From Cystobasidiopsis lactophilus (Eukaryota; Basidiomycota; Agaricostilbomycetes; Agaricostilbales; Chionosphaeraceae): 64,000 nucleotides of DNA. Shown here piece after piece: positions 36,626-49,381 of the stretch. The stretch lies in contig BCIO01000002.1 in the NCBI GenBank assembly GCA_001599975.1, positions 1,302,001 to 1,366,000 on the forward strand. The letters are read 5' to 3'. The position numbers and the translations under genes are program-made. A model generated the notes under the pieces. It searched no databases. It had not been told where the DNA came from and was given only the letters and a program-made list of their open reading frames with translations. Numbering within the stretch: the stretch's first letter is position 1; every line of letters begins with the position of its first letter.

Positions 36626-36868
36626 AAGTGGAAGGGCCTGCAGGGCATTTGTACCTAGAGAGTCGCTCTCATGTTCGATCCTTTAGAAATTCCCAGCAAA
36701 TCGATTACGCATGACTGCGAGGCTCTTGCGAGCATGACTTTGAGTTTGCCACCGTCAGTGTCAACTCGAATTCCAACATCCCCGGTAGCGTCCTCTCAAT
36801 TCTGGTACAGGCACATCTTTCCCTTACGAGTTGCGTCTCCTTACTGAGCTCCTTGCATTATACTAGAA

Positions 36869-39483
36869 TTAGAGGCCAACTTCCTTGGCGATGCGCTCCT
36901 TGTCGGCGCGAATCTGATCCAAGCGCATGACGACGTCCTCTTCGTCACCGAACAAGGCAGCCACCTGATTATCTCTAGAGGTCAGAGACTGGCCTCAAGA
37001 GAGGAAGGAGGCAGGACAAGGGACTTACTTCCTCCACTGTGTACGAGGAGCAGGCAGGGCGTTTAGCGGCGCTATTGGGAGAAGGACCAATAGAAAACTC
37101 ACAAGGAATGAGCTTGGTCTCTGCCACATAGAGATATAGGACGACGGCGCCAAAGGCGTTGATGACGGCAAAGACAATCCAATACTTCCATTCGATGGTG
37201 GCCAAAGCGTAAGGGGTGGCCCAAGAGAGCCAGACTGCCGTGAGCTGGATGGACGCTAAGCCGAGAGCGGCGCCCTTTGCGCGCACTACGAATGATATGT
37301 TCAATTAGCATTCAAGGAGGCGCAAGGCATCAACGTACAGTGAGATGGCCCTGCCGAAGAATTGGGGTTAATGTGGTCTGAGATGGAAGCTGTGTTTTTC
37401 TCACAGATTTCTCCAAAGTAGACGTAATCAGCAGCCTCGCAAAGCAAATAGCAGATGCTGCAGGTTGACAGTCAGTACAGCTTGGGAGGCTGGGTGTGAG
37501 GTCACTCACATGTGTAAGTAGATGAAAGCAATGAGGGCTCCACCTCCAGCGGTGACACCAGTGCCAGTTGGCGTGCCGTAATGCTTGTCGAGGGCAGCGA
37601 TGAAGGACATAGTGACGGCGCAAAGAGCAGACGCGAGGATGATCAAAGGACGGCGGCCCACTCGGTCGAGCAAGTACATGCACAAGAGAGGCTCGAGAGC
37701 GGCGATCTAGAGTGATATTGAGCATTGGCATCGGCCCGCAGCGTAGCGACTTACAGTGATCCATCCACCTGCGATGAGCAGCGAGTCTTGTGGAGAGAAG
37801 CCGAAGCGAGCATACAGGCTGTTGGAACGGCGGTGTTAGAGCTCATCTTGAAGCCAAAATATCAAGACACTTGCGTGGGACCGTATTGAGTGATGACCTG
37901 GATGGCAGTGTTCTGGCCTGCAGCGCCGACCAAGACGGTGATCCAGAAGCGCTTTCGGGTGGATGCTTTCTTGAAGATGCCGATCCAGCTGGCGTCCAAT
38001 TTGGCATCGAACTCTGCCTGCGCTTTGACTGTAGGCCGCGATGAAGATGTTTTTAGTCAAGCCAATGGCACACAGGAGGTCTTCTCACCTTCGGCAAATT
38101 CCTATGTCACAGACCCACTCGTGAGTCAACGCAAGGATGAAAGAGGATTAAGCCATACATTGCGAGCGTAGATGTGGTGTACGTCTGCCGTTGTTGCATG
38201 CATTCGCTTGATAATGACGAAGGCCTGGTCGGATTTGCCGTTGAGGCAGAGCCAACGCTGCGGAGCATAACGTCAGTTCAGGCGCTTGCGATTCACCAAG
38301 AGGGTCAAACCCACAGGAGTCTCCGGAACTGAAAGAAGATGTTTTGAGAAAGGTGCATGAAAGTGTTGCCGGCAAACGCACCGAAAGGAAGGAAAGCCAA
38401 GCAGATCAATGGCATGATCAAACCAAGGATGATGGGCAGGCGCCAAGCGAAGGCGTTCTGTAGACGCGCTAACGTGAGTCGAGGTTTTCGTTAGCGATCA
38501 TGAGTGACTGACATTGTAGTAGAACAAGCTGTGAAGGCAGTGAGACCAAGTTGGGTAACGACGAGGAAGAAGCCTACCCAACGCCGATCCAAGCCGAAAG
38601 AGTGTATCCAACTGCGAATGGAGGTCAGAATGAGCTATCAAAGAGGTTACCGTACCACGTACGGCCAAAAGCCAAACCAACACTGTGCGTGGCAACGATG
38701 GATGATCAAACAAATCCGACGTGCGAGCCGTGAAATAACACGTACGTGCCAGTAAGCCACCCGCGCAGTTCTGCAATGGCAACTTCGCTCTGATAGGTCA
38801 GAGCCAGGGAAGCCAGCGGCCAGCCTGCGTGCAAGTGGTCAAAATCGCTTGCATGACTTTTGATTTTGAATGTGGCGTACCTCCAATGCCGACGATGATT
38901 CGGCTTGCAATGAACACTGTGTTCCGATTAGATACCAATACAGATGGCGCAAGAGAGAGGCTTACTTGGCCAATTTCCCTTAGCAGTCCCGGAGCAGATA
39001 GCGACGCCAATGATGTTGATAACGAGAGCAATGCCAATGGCAGGCTTGCGTCCGAACCTCTCCGAGAACATGGCGAGCAGGAACTGTCCGAAGAAGCCTC
39101 CCACTTGGTTCGAGCCGACAGTGGCGGCCAAGAGAGCCGTGAGATCAGCGCGTGTCGCAAACCCGAATTCCTGTTGGAACGTAGGCTGGCCCAAACTGGC
39201 GGCGATGGTGCTGACGTTGTAGGCATGTGCCATAACGCACAAAGCTGCCCATAAAACGATGCTGTTCAGCCAAGGACTGGCGGCACCAATGTTGCGCGAC
39301 GAGTGGCGAGCCTTGGTTGCCTCGGTGTCGTACGCGCCCTCTGCGGTCCGCAACAAACCCGGTTTGAGCGAAGCAGACAAAATCAAGACTGGAAATAAAC
39401 ACACCGCTCATTTCAGTCGGGCGGCGGTTGACATCGTTGATGTCGCTGAAACGCTCTTGCGAGTCTTTTTCTTGCGTGGACAT
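36869..39483 (-). CDS. MFS sugar porter (third copy)
   Basis: Plasma-membrane sugar transporter. It starts MSTQEKDSQERFSDINDV. Helix 1 region SPWLNSIVLWAALCVMAHAYN is followed by TLLAATVGSNQVGGFFGQ-type helix 2 and SERFGRKPAIG (helix 2-3 motif). Later exons read SEVAIAELRGWLTGT, GYTLSAWIGVG, AFAWRLPIILGLIMP, RWLCLNGKSDQAFVI, DRVGRRPLIILASALCAVTM, WKYWIVFAVINAFGAVVLYLYVAETK and the end LFGDEEDVVMRLDQI. The gene has about fourteen small exons. Some inner joins (38150-38900) are only approximate, so a defect there cannot be ruled out. It is diverged from the other two porters in the window. Confidence 0.8.
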
Positions 39484-40489
39484 TGTGCGGTCGCGAGAGC
39501 TGGTGGTGGCAGGAAAGCAACCACCTGAAAATCAGCCCAGACCATGGGAAAACTCGAAGTGTCAAGGGCAGGCTTGGAAGCCCGCGCGAAGGCGGGACGG
39601 TACAAGTTCTGGGGAGTTGATCCGCATCCGCAGGCCAGGGGTCGTACTATTACTCCACAAAATCAAGCGACGTCACTGCCCTGGTGAGTGATTTGGGCCA
39701 GGTGGCAGCGTGTGGAGGGCGATTTGTGGAGATGGGTATTCAATGGCATTGGCGTTTTTCCTTCGGGGCTTAGCCGTGTCAAACTATCTCGTGTGGCGAA
39801 AGGACAGCCAAAGTCAACAAGACACAGCAGAGAGAAATGAAGGGCACGCCCGCCGTTCTTCAAAAGTTTAGACGCCGTCGCCACTTTGCGCCGAGGGTTT
39901 TGGGTCGCTTGTAAGTTTTCGCGCGAGGGCTGAACTCCGGCGTTGCAAACGCAGTCAACTCTGGATACTAGTGAAATGGAGAGGGCGCGAAGGCAAAAAG
40001 AGAAGCGAAAAGGCTTTGGCCGGCGAGAGCTTCGCTGCGGGCAGGAGGCGACAAACGAGCTCGAGGCGAGGGCATCGCGAGCTTCTGAGTGCACATCGTG
40101 GTTCTGGTTCTCTCCGACAACACATTCTTGAGACAAACGAAGAGCAGTACAAGCCAAAAAGCGGGTGAGCTGTTGAGCAGGTGAGAGGTTGTCGAGTTGA
40201 CGCGGGGCGGTCGATTTGCCACCGACTTCTGGGCAGCAGACTGCTTCAAGCCGGGCTTTCATGCAACTGAAATACAATGGCAGCCCGGGAAGAATTCCAA
40301 GACGGGCCGAATCTCAAACCCTTTCATGCGTGGATCCGCCCCCTTGTCGATAGATCGCGCGCGATAGATCCCGTCGCCCTCCACATGCTCGCTTCCTCGG
40401 AGTCAGGCCCAAATGGAGGCCATCATCCTTCCCTTCCGACGTTTCCAAATGCCCTTGCTCGAGCGCCACCAAGCCCCCTTTACTCGGAC
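39484..40489. other. Intergenic: sugar-porter promoter and VOC 3' side
   Basis: About 1 kb. Open frames on both strands are Arg/Ser-rich, overlap each other and show no domain. No RNA gene or mobile element. Confidence 0.5.
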
Positions 40490-41310
40490 GGAGGAGGAGG
40501 CTGGACCAAGTGCGGTTCTGTGATGTGCAGCAAGTTGTGCTCCGGGTCCCTGAAGGTCCTCCATCGGTACCAGGTGCCATTTGGGTGATGCCAGTCGTCT
40601 AACCCACGCAAAAGGTTTCGCTCATCAGCCTTTCATTTTTGCCACAACCCAAGAAAGACGCAGAGGACTGACCTCCTTGTGGCTCAGCTTCCCAAGTCAC
40701 GCCAAGGCCCTCTAGGCGCTTCATCTCCGCGTCCAGGTCGTCCACTGCGAATGCGAACGAGTCGAAGCCGGGCTGAACACCCCAGGTCCATCGTCAGCCG
40801 ACCATGTGCCATTCTCCGCCAAATGTCAATTCCAATGACTCACTCGGTCTAGCTTGTAATCGCCAGTCCGAGGTGTCCCAACAGGGTGAGGGGAAGGGAA
40901 GAGGTCTGAATCCCCAAACCTCAGCTCTCCTCACCCACACCCACACCCAGACACCCACAGATCGTCACGTCGCCAGCTTGGAGCGCGGCCCAGTTCTCTT
41001 CTTTCTTATAAGGGAACACTGTCCGGTGCACGAGTGGTCAGGTTTTTGATGCTTTGCGCAAAGGCGAGGAGGGAAAGGGAAACAAACGGAAGGGCAGACC
41101 GATGACGCGGTGGTAGAAGTCGACCTGCTCTTAAATTCCCACACATGCACAACTTTAGTACTCTTTGGCGCCCAAAAAGGGATGGGAGGGAGGCGCACTG
41201 TCAATGTCGAAGCAGATCAACTGCGTCTCAACTTTTCAGCCCACCGAGCTTCTAAACGCCCACCAAAGGCCCATGGAACTCACGTCTAGGTTATCAATCC
41301 GCATCTTCAT
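40490..41310 (-). CDS. Glyoxalase/bleomycin-resistance (VOC) family protein
   Basis: Small metal-dependent enzyme fold (vicinal oxygen chelate), about 130 residues. The parts are MKMRIDNLD (exon 1, 27 bases), LICFDID, VDFYHRVIG, FPYKKEENWAALQAGDVTICG, HPVGTPRTGDYKLDR-PGFDSFAFAVDDLDAEMKRLEGLGVTWEAEPQGG (in several exons) and WHHPNGTWYRWRTFRDPEHNLLHI. It ends PPPPSE. The two beta-alpha-beta-beta-beta modules and the terminal F-x-D-P-x-x-N-L motif are typical. Small introns, one bearing a (CACCCA)-like repeat near 40935. Substrate unknown: lactoylglutathione lyase, dioxygenase or resistance protein are all possible. Confidence 0.78.
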
Positions 41311-41972
41311 CTTTGAAACTTCGAAGCTGGTCAAACGAGACCAAGGTGCGAAAGGAAGCGGCGCTATCTGGGGAGGAGCAAGCGAATTTAGCCGCGGCGG
41401 CGGCAGGCGATAGTGACCACGCCAACAGTCCTCTCCAAAAGGTCGAACTCCGGGACAGGATTGACAGAGTTTTGGAATGTGAGTGTGTCATCAGAGAGAA
41501 GGCATTGCATAGTGTCGAAGTGGAAAGCAATCTTTTGGTTTTCTTTACGAGGCGCAATCTGTGAAGTTGGGCAGGGTGCGCATTCGAATCAGCAGGTGAC
41601 GCACGAATCAAGTGTCCGACAACCTCACCTTAAATCCCCCCAAAGAAAACAGCGCGATGGGGCCAAGCCTAAAAACCGGCGGACCTGTGAGTCCGAAACC
41701 CACTGGTGATCAGCCCATTCTGATTCAAGGGGTGCACTTCAACCAACTCACCTCTCTTTGGAAATCAACCAAAAGAGAGAAAGAGGTAACATCGCGCGCG
41801 CCCATCCAGCACCCCCCTGTAAATTCCCAGCCAAAAGCTCAGAAAGAAAAGTCTCCTTTCAAACAGAAGAGGCAAAGAAAACGCACCCTATACAATCCTC
41901 CTTTCTTGTTCCCCCTCTCTTCCTCTGCTTCTGACTACGCCCGGGCTTTTGGCTGTTCCCCCTCCCAAAAAA
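41311..41972. other. Intergenic: VOC promoter and BUB3 3' side
   Basis: About 660 bases with A-rich and CT-rich patches. No supported gene. Confidence 0.45.
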
Positions 41973-43462
41973 TCAGTTCCTTCCCTCCCAAAAAAGAAGA
42001 GTCCACACCTTGCACTCGTCCAACACGGTCCCCTCCCGGACCCACACCCCATTCCTCCTGCCCTCCTTATCGCCCGTGCCTTCTTCCAAGAACACGCTGC
42101 CCCCGACAGCCATCTTGGTGCCGTCCGGGGAGAAGGCGAGGGTGGACACGGAGCACGGGTACTTGGGTAATTGCCTCAGCCTCTTTTTTCTGCAAAAACA
42201 CAAGGGAGAGAAAGGTCAGAAGGGGAAGAAGAAGGGAGGGGAAGAGGAACGGACGCGGCTAGATCCCAGATGGCGACTACGCCATCGCCGCCGCCAGTGG
42301 CGAAAGTGCCGTGTCTGTTGCGCTTCAACACTCAGTATAGAGACCTTTTGGGAGGGAGAAGAGGTTCTCTAAGAGGAGAGAGGAAACGAACTTGGGGTGG
42401 AAGGCCAGAGCGTTGACGGGGAAGACGGTGTCGGTGCCATCGACGACTGCTCTATGACACTGCACCCAAAACAAACACAATCAATATCCCTTTCCAAAGG
42501 TTTCAAAAGAGAGAGAGACAGAGAGAAAAGGGAAAGAGAGAAAGAGGACGAACTTTGAAGGCGTATTTCTTAGCTTGCACCTCTTGCTCCTGGTCGAAAA
42601 AGTCGACGCTCGCCCTTCCTTCAATAGAGGTGGACACAAAGGCCTCGCCGGTGAGGTTGATGCGGATGGCGCGGGTCATGAACTTCAAGCTGGACTCCCT
42701 CGTTTCTGTCGTGAGGGAGCGGAGGTCGAGGACGCAAACGTGGCGGGAGGCGCAGGCGAGGATCAAGGTGTTGGAGTGCGCGTCCATTGAGAAGGCTTTG
42801 GACGGCAACGAAGCCTGGTTCACTGGCGAGGAGGAGGGAGAGCGCGGGTCCCAGAGCCGAACAGTCTTGTCCCACGAACTGGTCAGTAGCAAGTCTGTCA
42901 CTTGGGGTGAGTACACAGGAGTGTGACAGGGAAGAAGAGGAACACGCAACTGGTGGCAGCCGACCAAGAGACGCACCGCACGCCGTCGTCGTGTTGACCC
43001 AACAGCGTCTGAGCTCCAGTGTTCACATCGATCCTTTCTCCCTCTTTGTGTTAAGTGATAGTGCTCCTTGTGACAGGTGAAGAAGCAGAACACACTCTCT
43101 GACTGCCCGGCCCAAGCCGCCGGTGTACAGTTTATCGCCTTGCACGTTGAACGCAGCGTCGAGCACGGCGTCCGGGTGGGCAAAGCTGGCTTGCACCGTG
43201 CCTTGGCTGGTGTTGTACAGCGTGGCCTTCTGTAATGTGACCTTTGATTAAGATATCACACATGTTAGTGACAGAAGAGAACATACGCCATCCCAGGAGG
43301 TGGACAGCAAAGCGTCGGGCGAGGTTGGGTGGAAGTGCACGCTGCTCACCACGTCCAGAGGCGCGGGCAGCTCCTTGTCTATTGGTCCATCAATTTAACC
43401 TTTCTTATACACTTAAAGGGTAAAGAGAGAGGGTAATTACCTTTGGTCAAATCAGAACTCAT
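41973..43462 (-). CDS. BUB3: Mitotic spindle checkpoint WD40 protein
   Basis: Kinetochore checkpoint protein that partners Bub1 and Mad3/BubR1. It starts MSSDLTK-DKELPAPLDVVSSVHFHPTSPDALLSTSWDG across a small intron. YNTSQGTVQASFAHPDAVLD and GDKLYTGGLGRAVR follow, then LLLTSSWDKTVRLWDPRSPS and ACASRHVCVLDLRSL. The Bub3 hallmarks are EGRASVDFFDQEQEVQAKKYAFK, CHRAVVDGTDTVFPVNALAFHP, FATGGGDGVVAIWDLAA and KRLRQLPKYPCSVSTLAFSPDG. The end is NGVWVREGTVLDECKVW. The Ala-Lys-Lys-Tyr-Ala-Phe-Lys-Cys-His-Arg block separates Bub3 from the related export factor Rae1/Gle2. About eight exons, no defect seen. Confidence 0.92.
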
Positions 43463-43802
43463 TGGAGGATGCTCGCCAACCCTCGCTCGCACCAACAACA
43501 TTGAAATTGATGCACGGCGCCCCCAGCTCCAGCTCATGGGTTTCATGCGCCTACTATTCTGCAAACAGCCATCTCAAGCGACCAAGCGCCGCCGACGAGG
43601 GTGTAAGCAGCGCGAACGAGTCGGTGCCAGCTCGCAGGTTTCTCCGAGTGACGAGTCTCAAAACACATTCAATGATCAAGCGCCCCCTCCTAAGGTTTTT
43701 CCATTTCAATCGTATACAGCCGCGCGCAGGGATGGTGGGGTGGTGGTGGTGATGTCGAAAAGCGACATACAAAAGGGAAAGAGATTGAAATCTAAAAGAA
43801 GT
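43463..43802. other. Intergenic: BUB3 promoter and polyubiquitin 3' side
   Basis: About 340 bases with a GGTGGT-type simple repeat near 43735-43750. Nothing else recognised. Confidence 0.45.
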
Positions 43803-45631
<1,829 letters not shown>

Positions 45632-46568
45632 CTTGGAGCTCGATGTGGATGTTCTGGATCAAGGGAGGGCCCCTCCCGTTTTTGGGCTGACAGCACGTTG
45701 GCTCCACTCATGGGACACGTTCAAGGCGTCTCAAGGGCGTCACTACGAGCTAGGAATGACTATACAAGACGCCTTTACGAGGTCCCGTCCCAGCGCAGAG
45801 CCCCCAACACCGTCCAAGCAGCTGACATTCCGGTCTTTCGCCACCCGCTTGTTGTCCAGAGCCAGGTGTGGCCAACAGCACTGGCAGTGAGTGCGAAGGG
45901 CAGAACACGTTGGTAAGACCCTTCCCGCGCGCCTTTACTGGTCGTCCGATGGGAGAAGGAGGATGGGGCGACCATGACAGTGGCGGTGTTCGCCGCTGGC
46001 CGTGGAGAGCAAGCGAGAGCTGCATCACTTTCCATCAGTAGCAGGCGACATCCGCAAAGAAACTTGACATGTCTAGCAAGGGGTTCATTGGACGCAACCG
46101 AACATAGGTCTGCCCGATGCTCCACTGAACGCGGTCCCGCCCAAAGGACCGCCTTACGAGCGTTCACCACGTCCACGAGTTGAATGCTCGGTATTATTTG
46201 TGATCAGACAGCAGTAATAGAGGCACATGAATGCGGAAATCGAGGCGGGAGAGAGCAGGCTCGTTCGGAAAACAGCATTTGACGCTCCAGCACGACGAAA
46301 AAGACGTCGGTTCTTCGCACTTTCAACAGACACGATCCATAGCTTAGGCATCTCCAAGGCAGCAGCATGCCCGAGGGGACTTTCCAAAGTCCGCGGGTCG
46401 GTCGTGTGCGGTCAAAGGCCGCTGAGGGCGCAAAACTGCTCTCGTCCGCCACCCTCCACCTCGATTCGGCTTTTGTTTGATTTGAATACTCTGATGAGTA
46501 GAAGAGAGTAATCCTATGAGGTAGAACCATGTTGCCTGCAAGGCAGATCGGGCCAGCAAGCGAATTCC
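45632..46568. other. Intergenic: divergent promoter of UBI4 and HEM14
   Basis: About 940 bases between divergent starts. No gene or repeat recognised. Heat- or stress-response elements would be expected here but I could not identify a convincing one. Confidence 0.5.
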
Positions 46569-48215
46569 ATGGCTCCCTCGATCGGCATTGTGCGCTCTCA
46601 ATCTCATGCATTGATCGATCTCATGAAGTTGTCAACAGCTCGGAGGTGGCATCTCGGGCCTGGCAGCGGCCTATCACCTTTCAAGATGGATGCCCCAAGC
46701 CTCGATTCGGCTATTCGAAAAATCGTCTCATCTGGGAGGATGGATACAGACCCACAAACCCACGGTCAACGGGCAGTCAGTCGTCTTAGAAGGTGGTTGT
46801 AGGACGATGCGGCCTAAAGGACCATCAGGCTGGGGCGCCATCTCTCTAGTTTGTCCCCTTGCTCGCCAGCATGACTGTGGCTGACGGCGCATTTCTGCTA
46901 GATCAACGAACTCGGGCTGGCCGACAGGGTTCAAGTCAGCCTCAGAGACTCTGATTCCGCTCAACTTCGCTGGCTCTACCTTCCAAACGACACCTTTGGC
47001 CTGATGCCCTCCAGCTTTGCCCAACTGCAAGACGCCATCAAGAACCCTCCTTTCGACGTGCTTCCCAAGCGCCTCTTTCTAGAACCTTTTCAACCCGACT
47101 CGGGCTCGCTGGACGAATCCGTTCACGACTTTTTCAGTCGCCGGCTCGGGCCCGAGCTGACGGACTCGGTGGTGACCGCCTTCCTCCACGGCGTGTACGC
47201 CGGGGACGCGCACAAGCTGTCCATCCGGTCTTTGATGCCCAAGATGAAGGATCTGGAGCTGGTGTACGGCAACTTGTTGAATGGGGCATTGAACAAGGGG
47301 TTGGAGTACTTGGTCCGAAGCGTTTTCAATACGCCGCAGCAAGACACCAAGGACGCCAACCGGTTCAAAGCCAACCTGGATCCAGCTTTTGTGGGAAACC
47401 TCGAAGCGGCATCGCACTGGTTTCTGGACGGTGGCATGCAGGCTCTGCCAGACCAGCTGGCGCACAAATTGGCAGAGGCGCCCAATGTGCAGGTTCACAC
47501 CAGTACCGATATCCTTGGCATAGAAGACACACATCGAGGCTTCAAAGTGGGTCTCGGCGCAAAGTTTGGAAAGACCGTTTCTCAGCTATTACTTCGCTTG
47601 CCACAGCTCTCCACCAAGCAAGGCGAATACCGGGTGGACAAGCTCATATCCGCCACTTCCTTCAACACTTTACGCTCCTACCTCTCACCTCTCCAAGACT
47701 TTCCGCGACAACCTGCCGTCTCAGTCGGCGTGGTCAACCTCGTCTACGAAGGCCAAGTCCAACCTCTGCCCGGCTTTGGTTACCTCATTCCCACCAACGT
47801 GCCCGAACGGCTCAACCCTGCTAGAGCACTAGGGGTCGTTTTCGACTCCGAGTCAACGCGGTCCTCAGCCGACCAACACCTGACCCGGTACACCGTCATG
47901 CTCGGCGGCCACCACTGGGACTCGCTGCCCTCCCTCCCCAGCGCCGACCAAATCCTCAAAAGCGCTACCTCCACCGTCAAGGCGCACCTTGACATCTCCC
48001 AAGAGCCGGCCTACTCCAAAGTCTGGGTGCAGAAGAACTGCATCCCGCAATACCACGTCGGTCACCACGACTTCTTGGAGGACCTCAAGCGAAAGCTGGT
48101 CAAGCGCTATCCGGACGACAAGCTCGGGATATTAGGGTGCAGCTACGAGGGCGTAAGCGTCAACGACTGCTTGTACGAAGCGCGCAAGCTGGCCTTCAAG
48201 TGGGCCACCGCGTAG
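46569..48215 (+). CDS. HEM14: Protoporphyrinogen oxidase (haem biosynthesis)
   Basis: Mitochondrial inner-membrane flavoenzyme that oxidises protoporphyrinogen IX, the step before ferrochelatase. MAPSIGI is joined across intron 46590-46638 to LGGGISGLAAAYHLSR, the FAD-binding G-x-G-x-x-G. RLFEKSSHLGGWIQTHKP and VLEGGCRTMRPKGPSGW (the R-P-x-G family block) follow, and after a second intron INELGLADRV. The long last exon includes SVHDFFSRRLGPELTDSVV, FLHGVYAGDAHKLSIRSLMP, GGMQALPDQL, LGVVFDSESTRS and LGILGCSYEGVSVNDCLYEAR. About 520 residues, three exons, which is intron-poor for this window. No cleavable presequence is obvious, as is common for this enzyme. Confidence 0.95.
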
Positions 48216-48449
48216 ATCCTCGTTTTTGATTGTGCCTTCAAGGCCAATGGGGGTATATTGAAATGCAGTGGATATCTGCTCCCCGTGTCTCTTTTGCACA
48301 ATGCTTCGTCCCTGATTTCCACTCTTGCGTGCGTGGGGGTTCATCATTTGCCTTCAAAGGCCGCCGTCAAAAGCACATGCAGGTTGAAATTGCGCTATTC
48401 GTGAGGGTGGTGATACTGGACATTAGTTGGGGAGGCGGAGGTGGTGCTC

Positions 48450-49345
48450 CTAGTCGATCAGCGATTTCGACTTGAAGTACGCCCTTAGGTACCAGATCTG
48501 CCAAGTCCCTAGGGAGACCAATGTGATGACAGTGATGAGGGAGAACATCTTGACTCGACCGTTGGTGGACTCTGTGCGACGCCACAAGAGCGACATCAGC
48601 CCTGGGCAGCTCGATGTAGGAGGGAAGGCTCGACGCACCGTTCGTGTCCCTCATCCTGGCCTCTCGTCTTTTGAGGTAGTTGAGCTCGTCCACAATCTCC
48701 TTGACGATCCCCTCCAGCTTGCGCATCTCCACCTCCAACCCAGAGAGCGATTCTGTGAATGACCAATATCAAGGCTCATCCTCCGCACCAAACGGGATGG
48801 GGTGAGCCGGCCACTCACCCTGCTTTGCTATCGCGTTGTAGTCCACTGCGTCTGCGCCAATGTCCACGTCCAAGTCGACGGAGCGCTTGTACTGGTAAGC
48901 GTCGTGCTCGTTGATGTCTGTTCACGCAGCGCCAAGTCAGCATATCCCAAGCAGTGCCCAAATGCATGGAGCAGCACGAACGGCCGTCCAGGTAGGAGCG
49001 GAAGCAGACCCCGAGGTCGGCGTCGGCGTGGGTGGTGATGGCCATGCGCGTCTCGCCGTGGATGTCCTTCTTGAACTGGTAGACGTTCTTGTGGTTGCTG
49101 CCGTCGAGCACCTCCATGTCGACCCGCGTATTGGGCGCATTCAACACGTTAGCCGAGATGACGACGAGCGAGTCGGTCAAAGCGTAGTTCCAGATGCACT
49201 TTTGCGCTGGCGAGTGCGACGGCGTGATCTGTGCGGCAATTGCTCTGTCCAGAGACAAGCGCTCAATGCAGTAGGAAGCCAGACGCACATCAAACTTGAC
49301 AGCCCGGGCCAGAGCCACGAGCGAGAGCACCAGCGGAAGCCTCAT
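48450..49345 (-). CDS. ERV25: p24/EMP24/GP25L cargo-receptor family protein
   Basis: Type I membrane protein of COPII and COPI vesicles. A signal peptide ([15 protein letters not shown]) precedes the lumenal GOLD domain ([14 protein letters not shown], then [39 protein letters not shown], and CFRSYLDGR). [19 protein letters not shown], the coiled coil ([35 protein letters not shown]) and the transmembrane segment ([20 protein letters not shown]) follow. The short cytosolic tail is [11 protein letters not shown]. The aromatic residue and lysines of the tail are present, but a strict terminal KK-x-x is not. Erv25 (p24-delta) is the best match. About four exons. Its ATG lies 36 bases from the divergent REV7 ATG. 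Confidence 0.9.
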
Positions 49346-49381
49346 CACGGTCGACGCGGAGAGAGCGGTTGTCGACCGACC

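Noticed and set aside
40925-40965. Telomere-like CACCCA repeats
   Set aside because: Only a few degenerate copies, located in an intron of the VOC gene; a simple repeat, not a telomere.
41560-41610. Possible tRNA T-loop (ATTCGAATC)
   Set aside because: No matching acceptor stem or anticodon arm on either strand.
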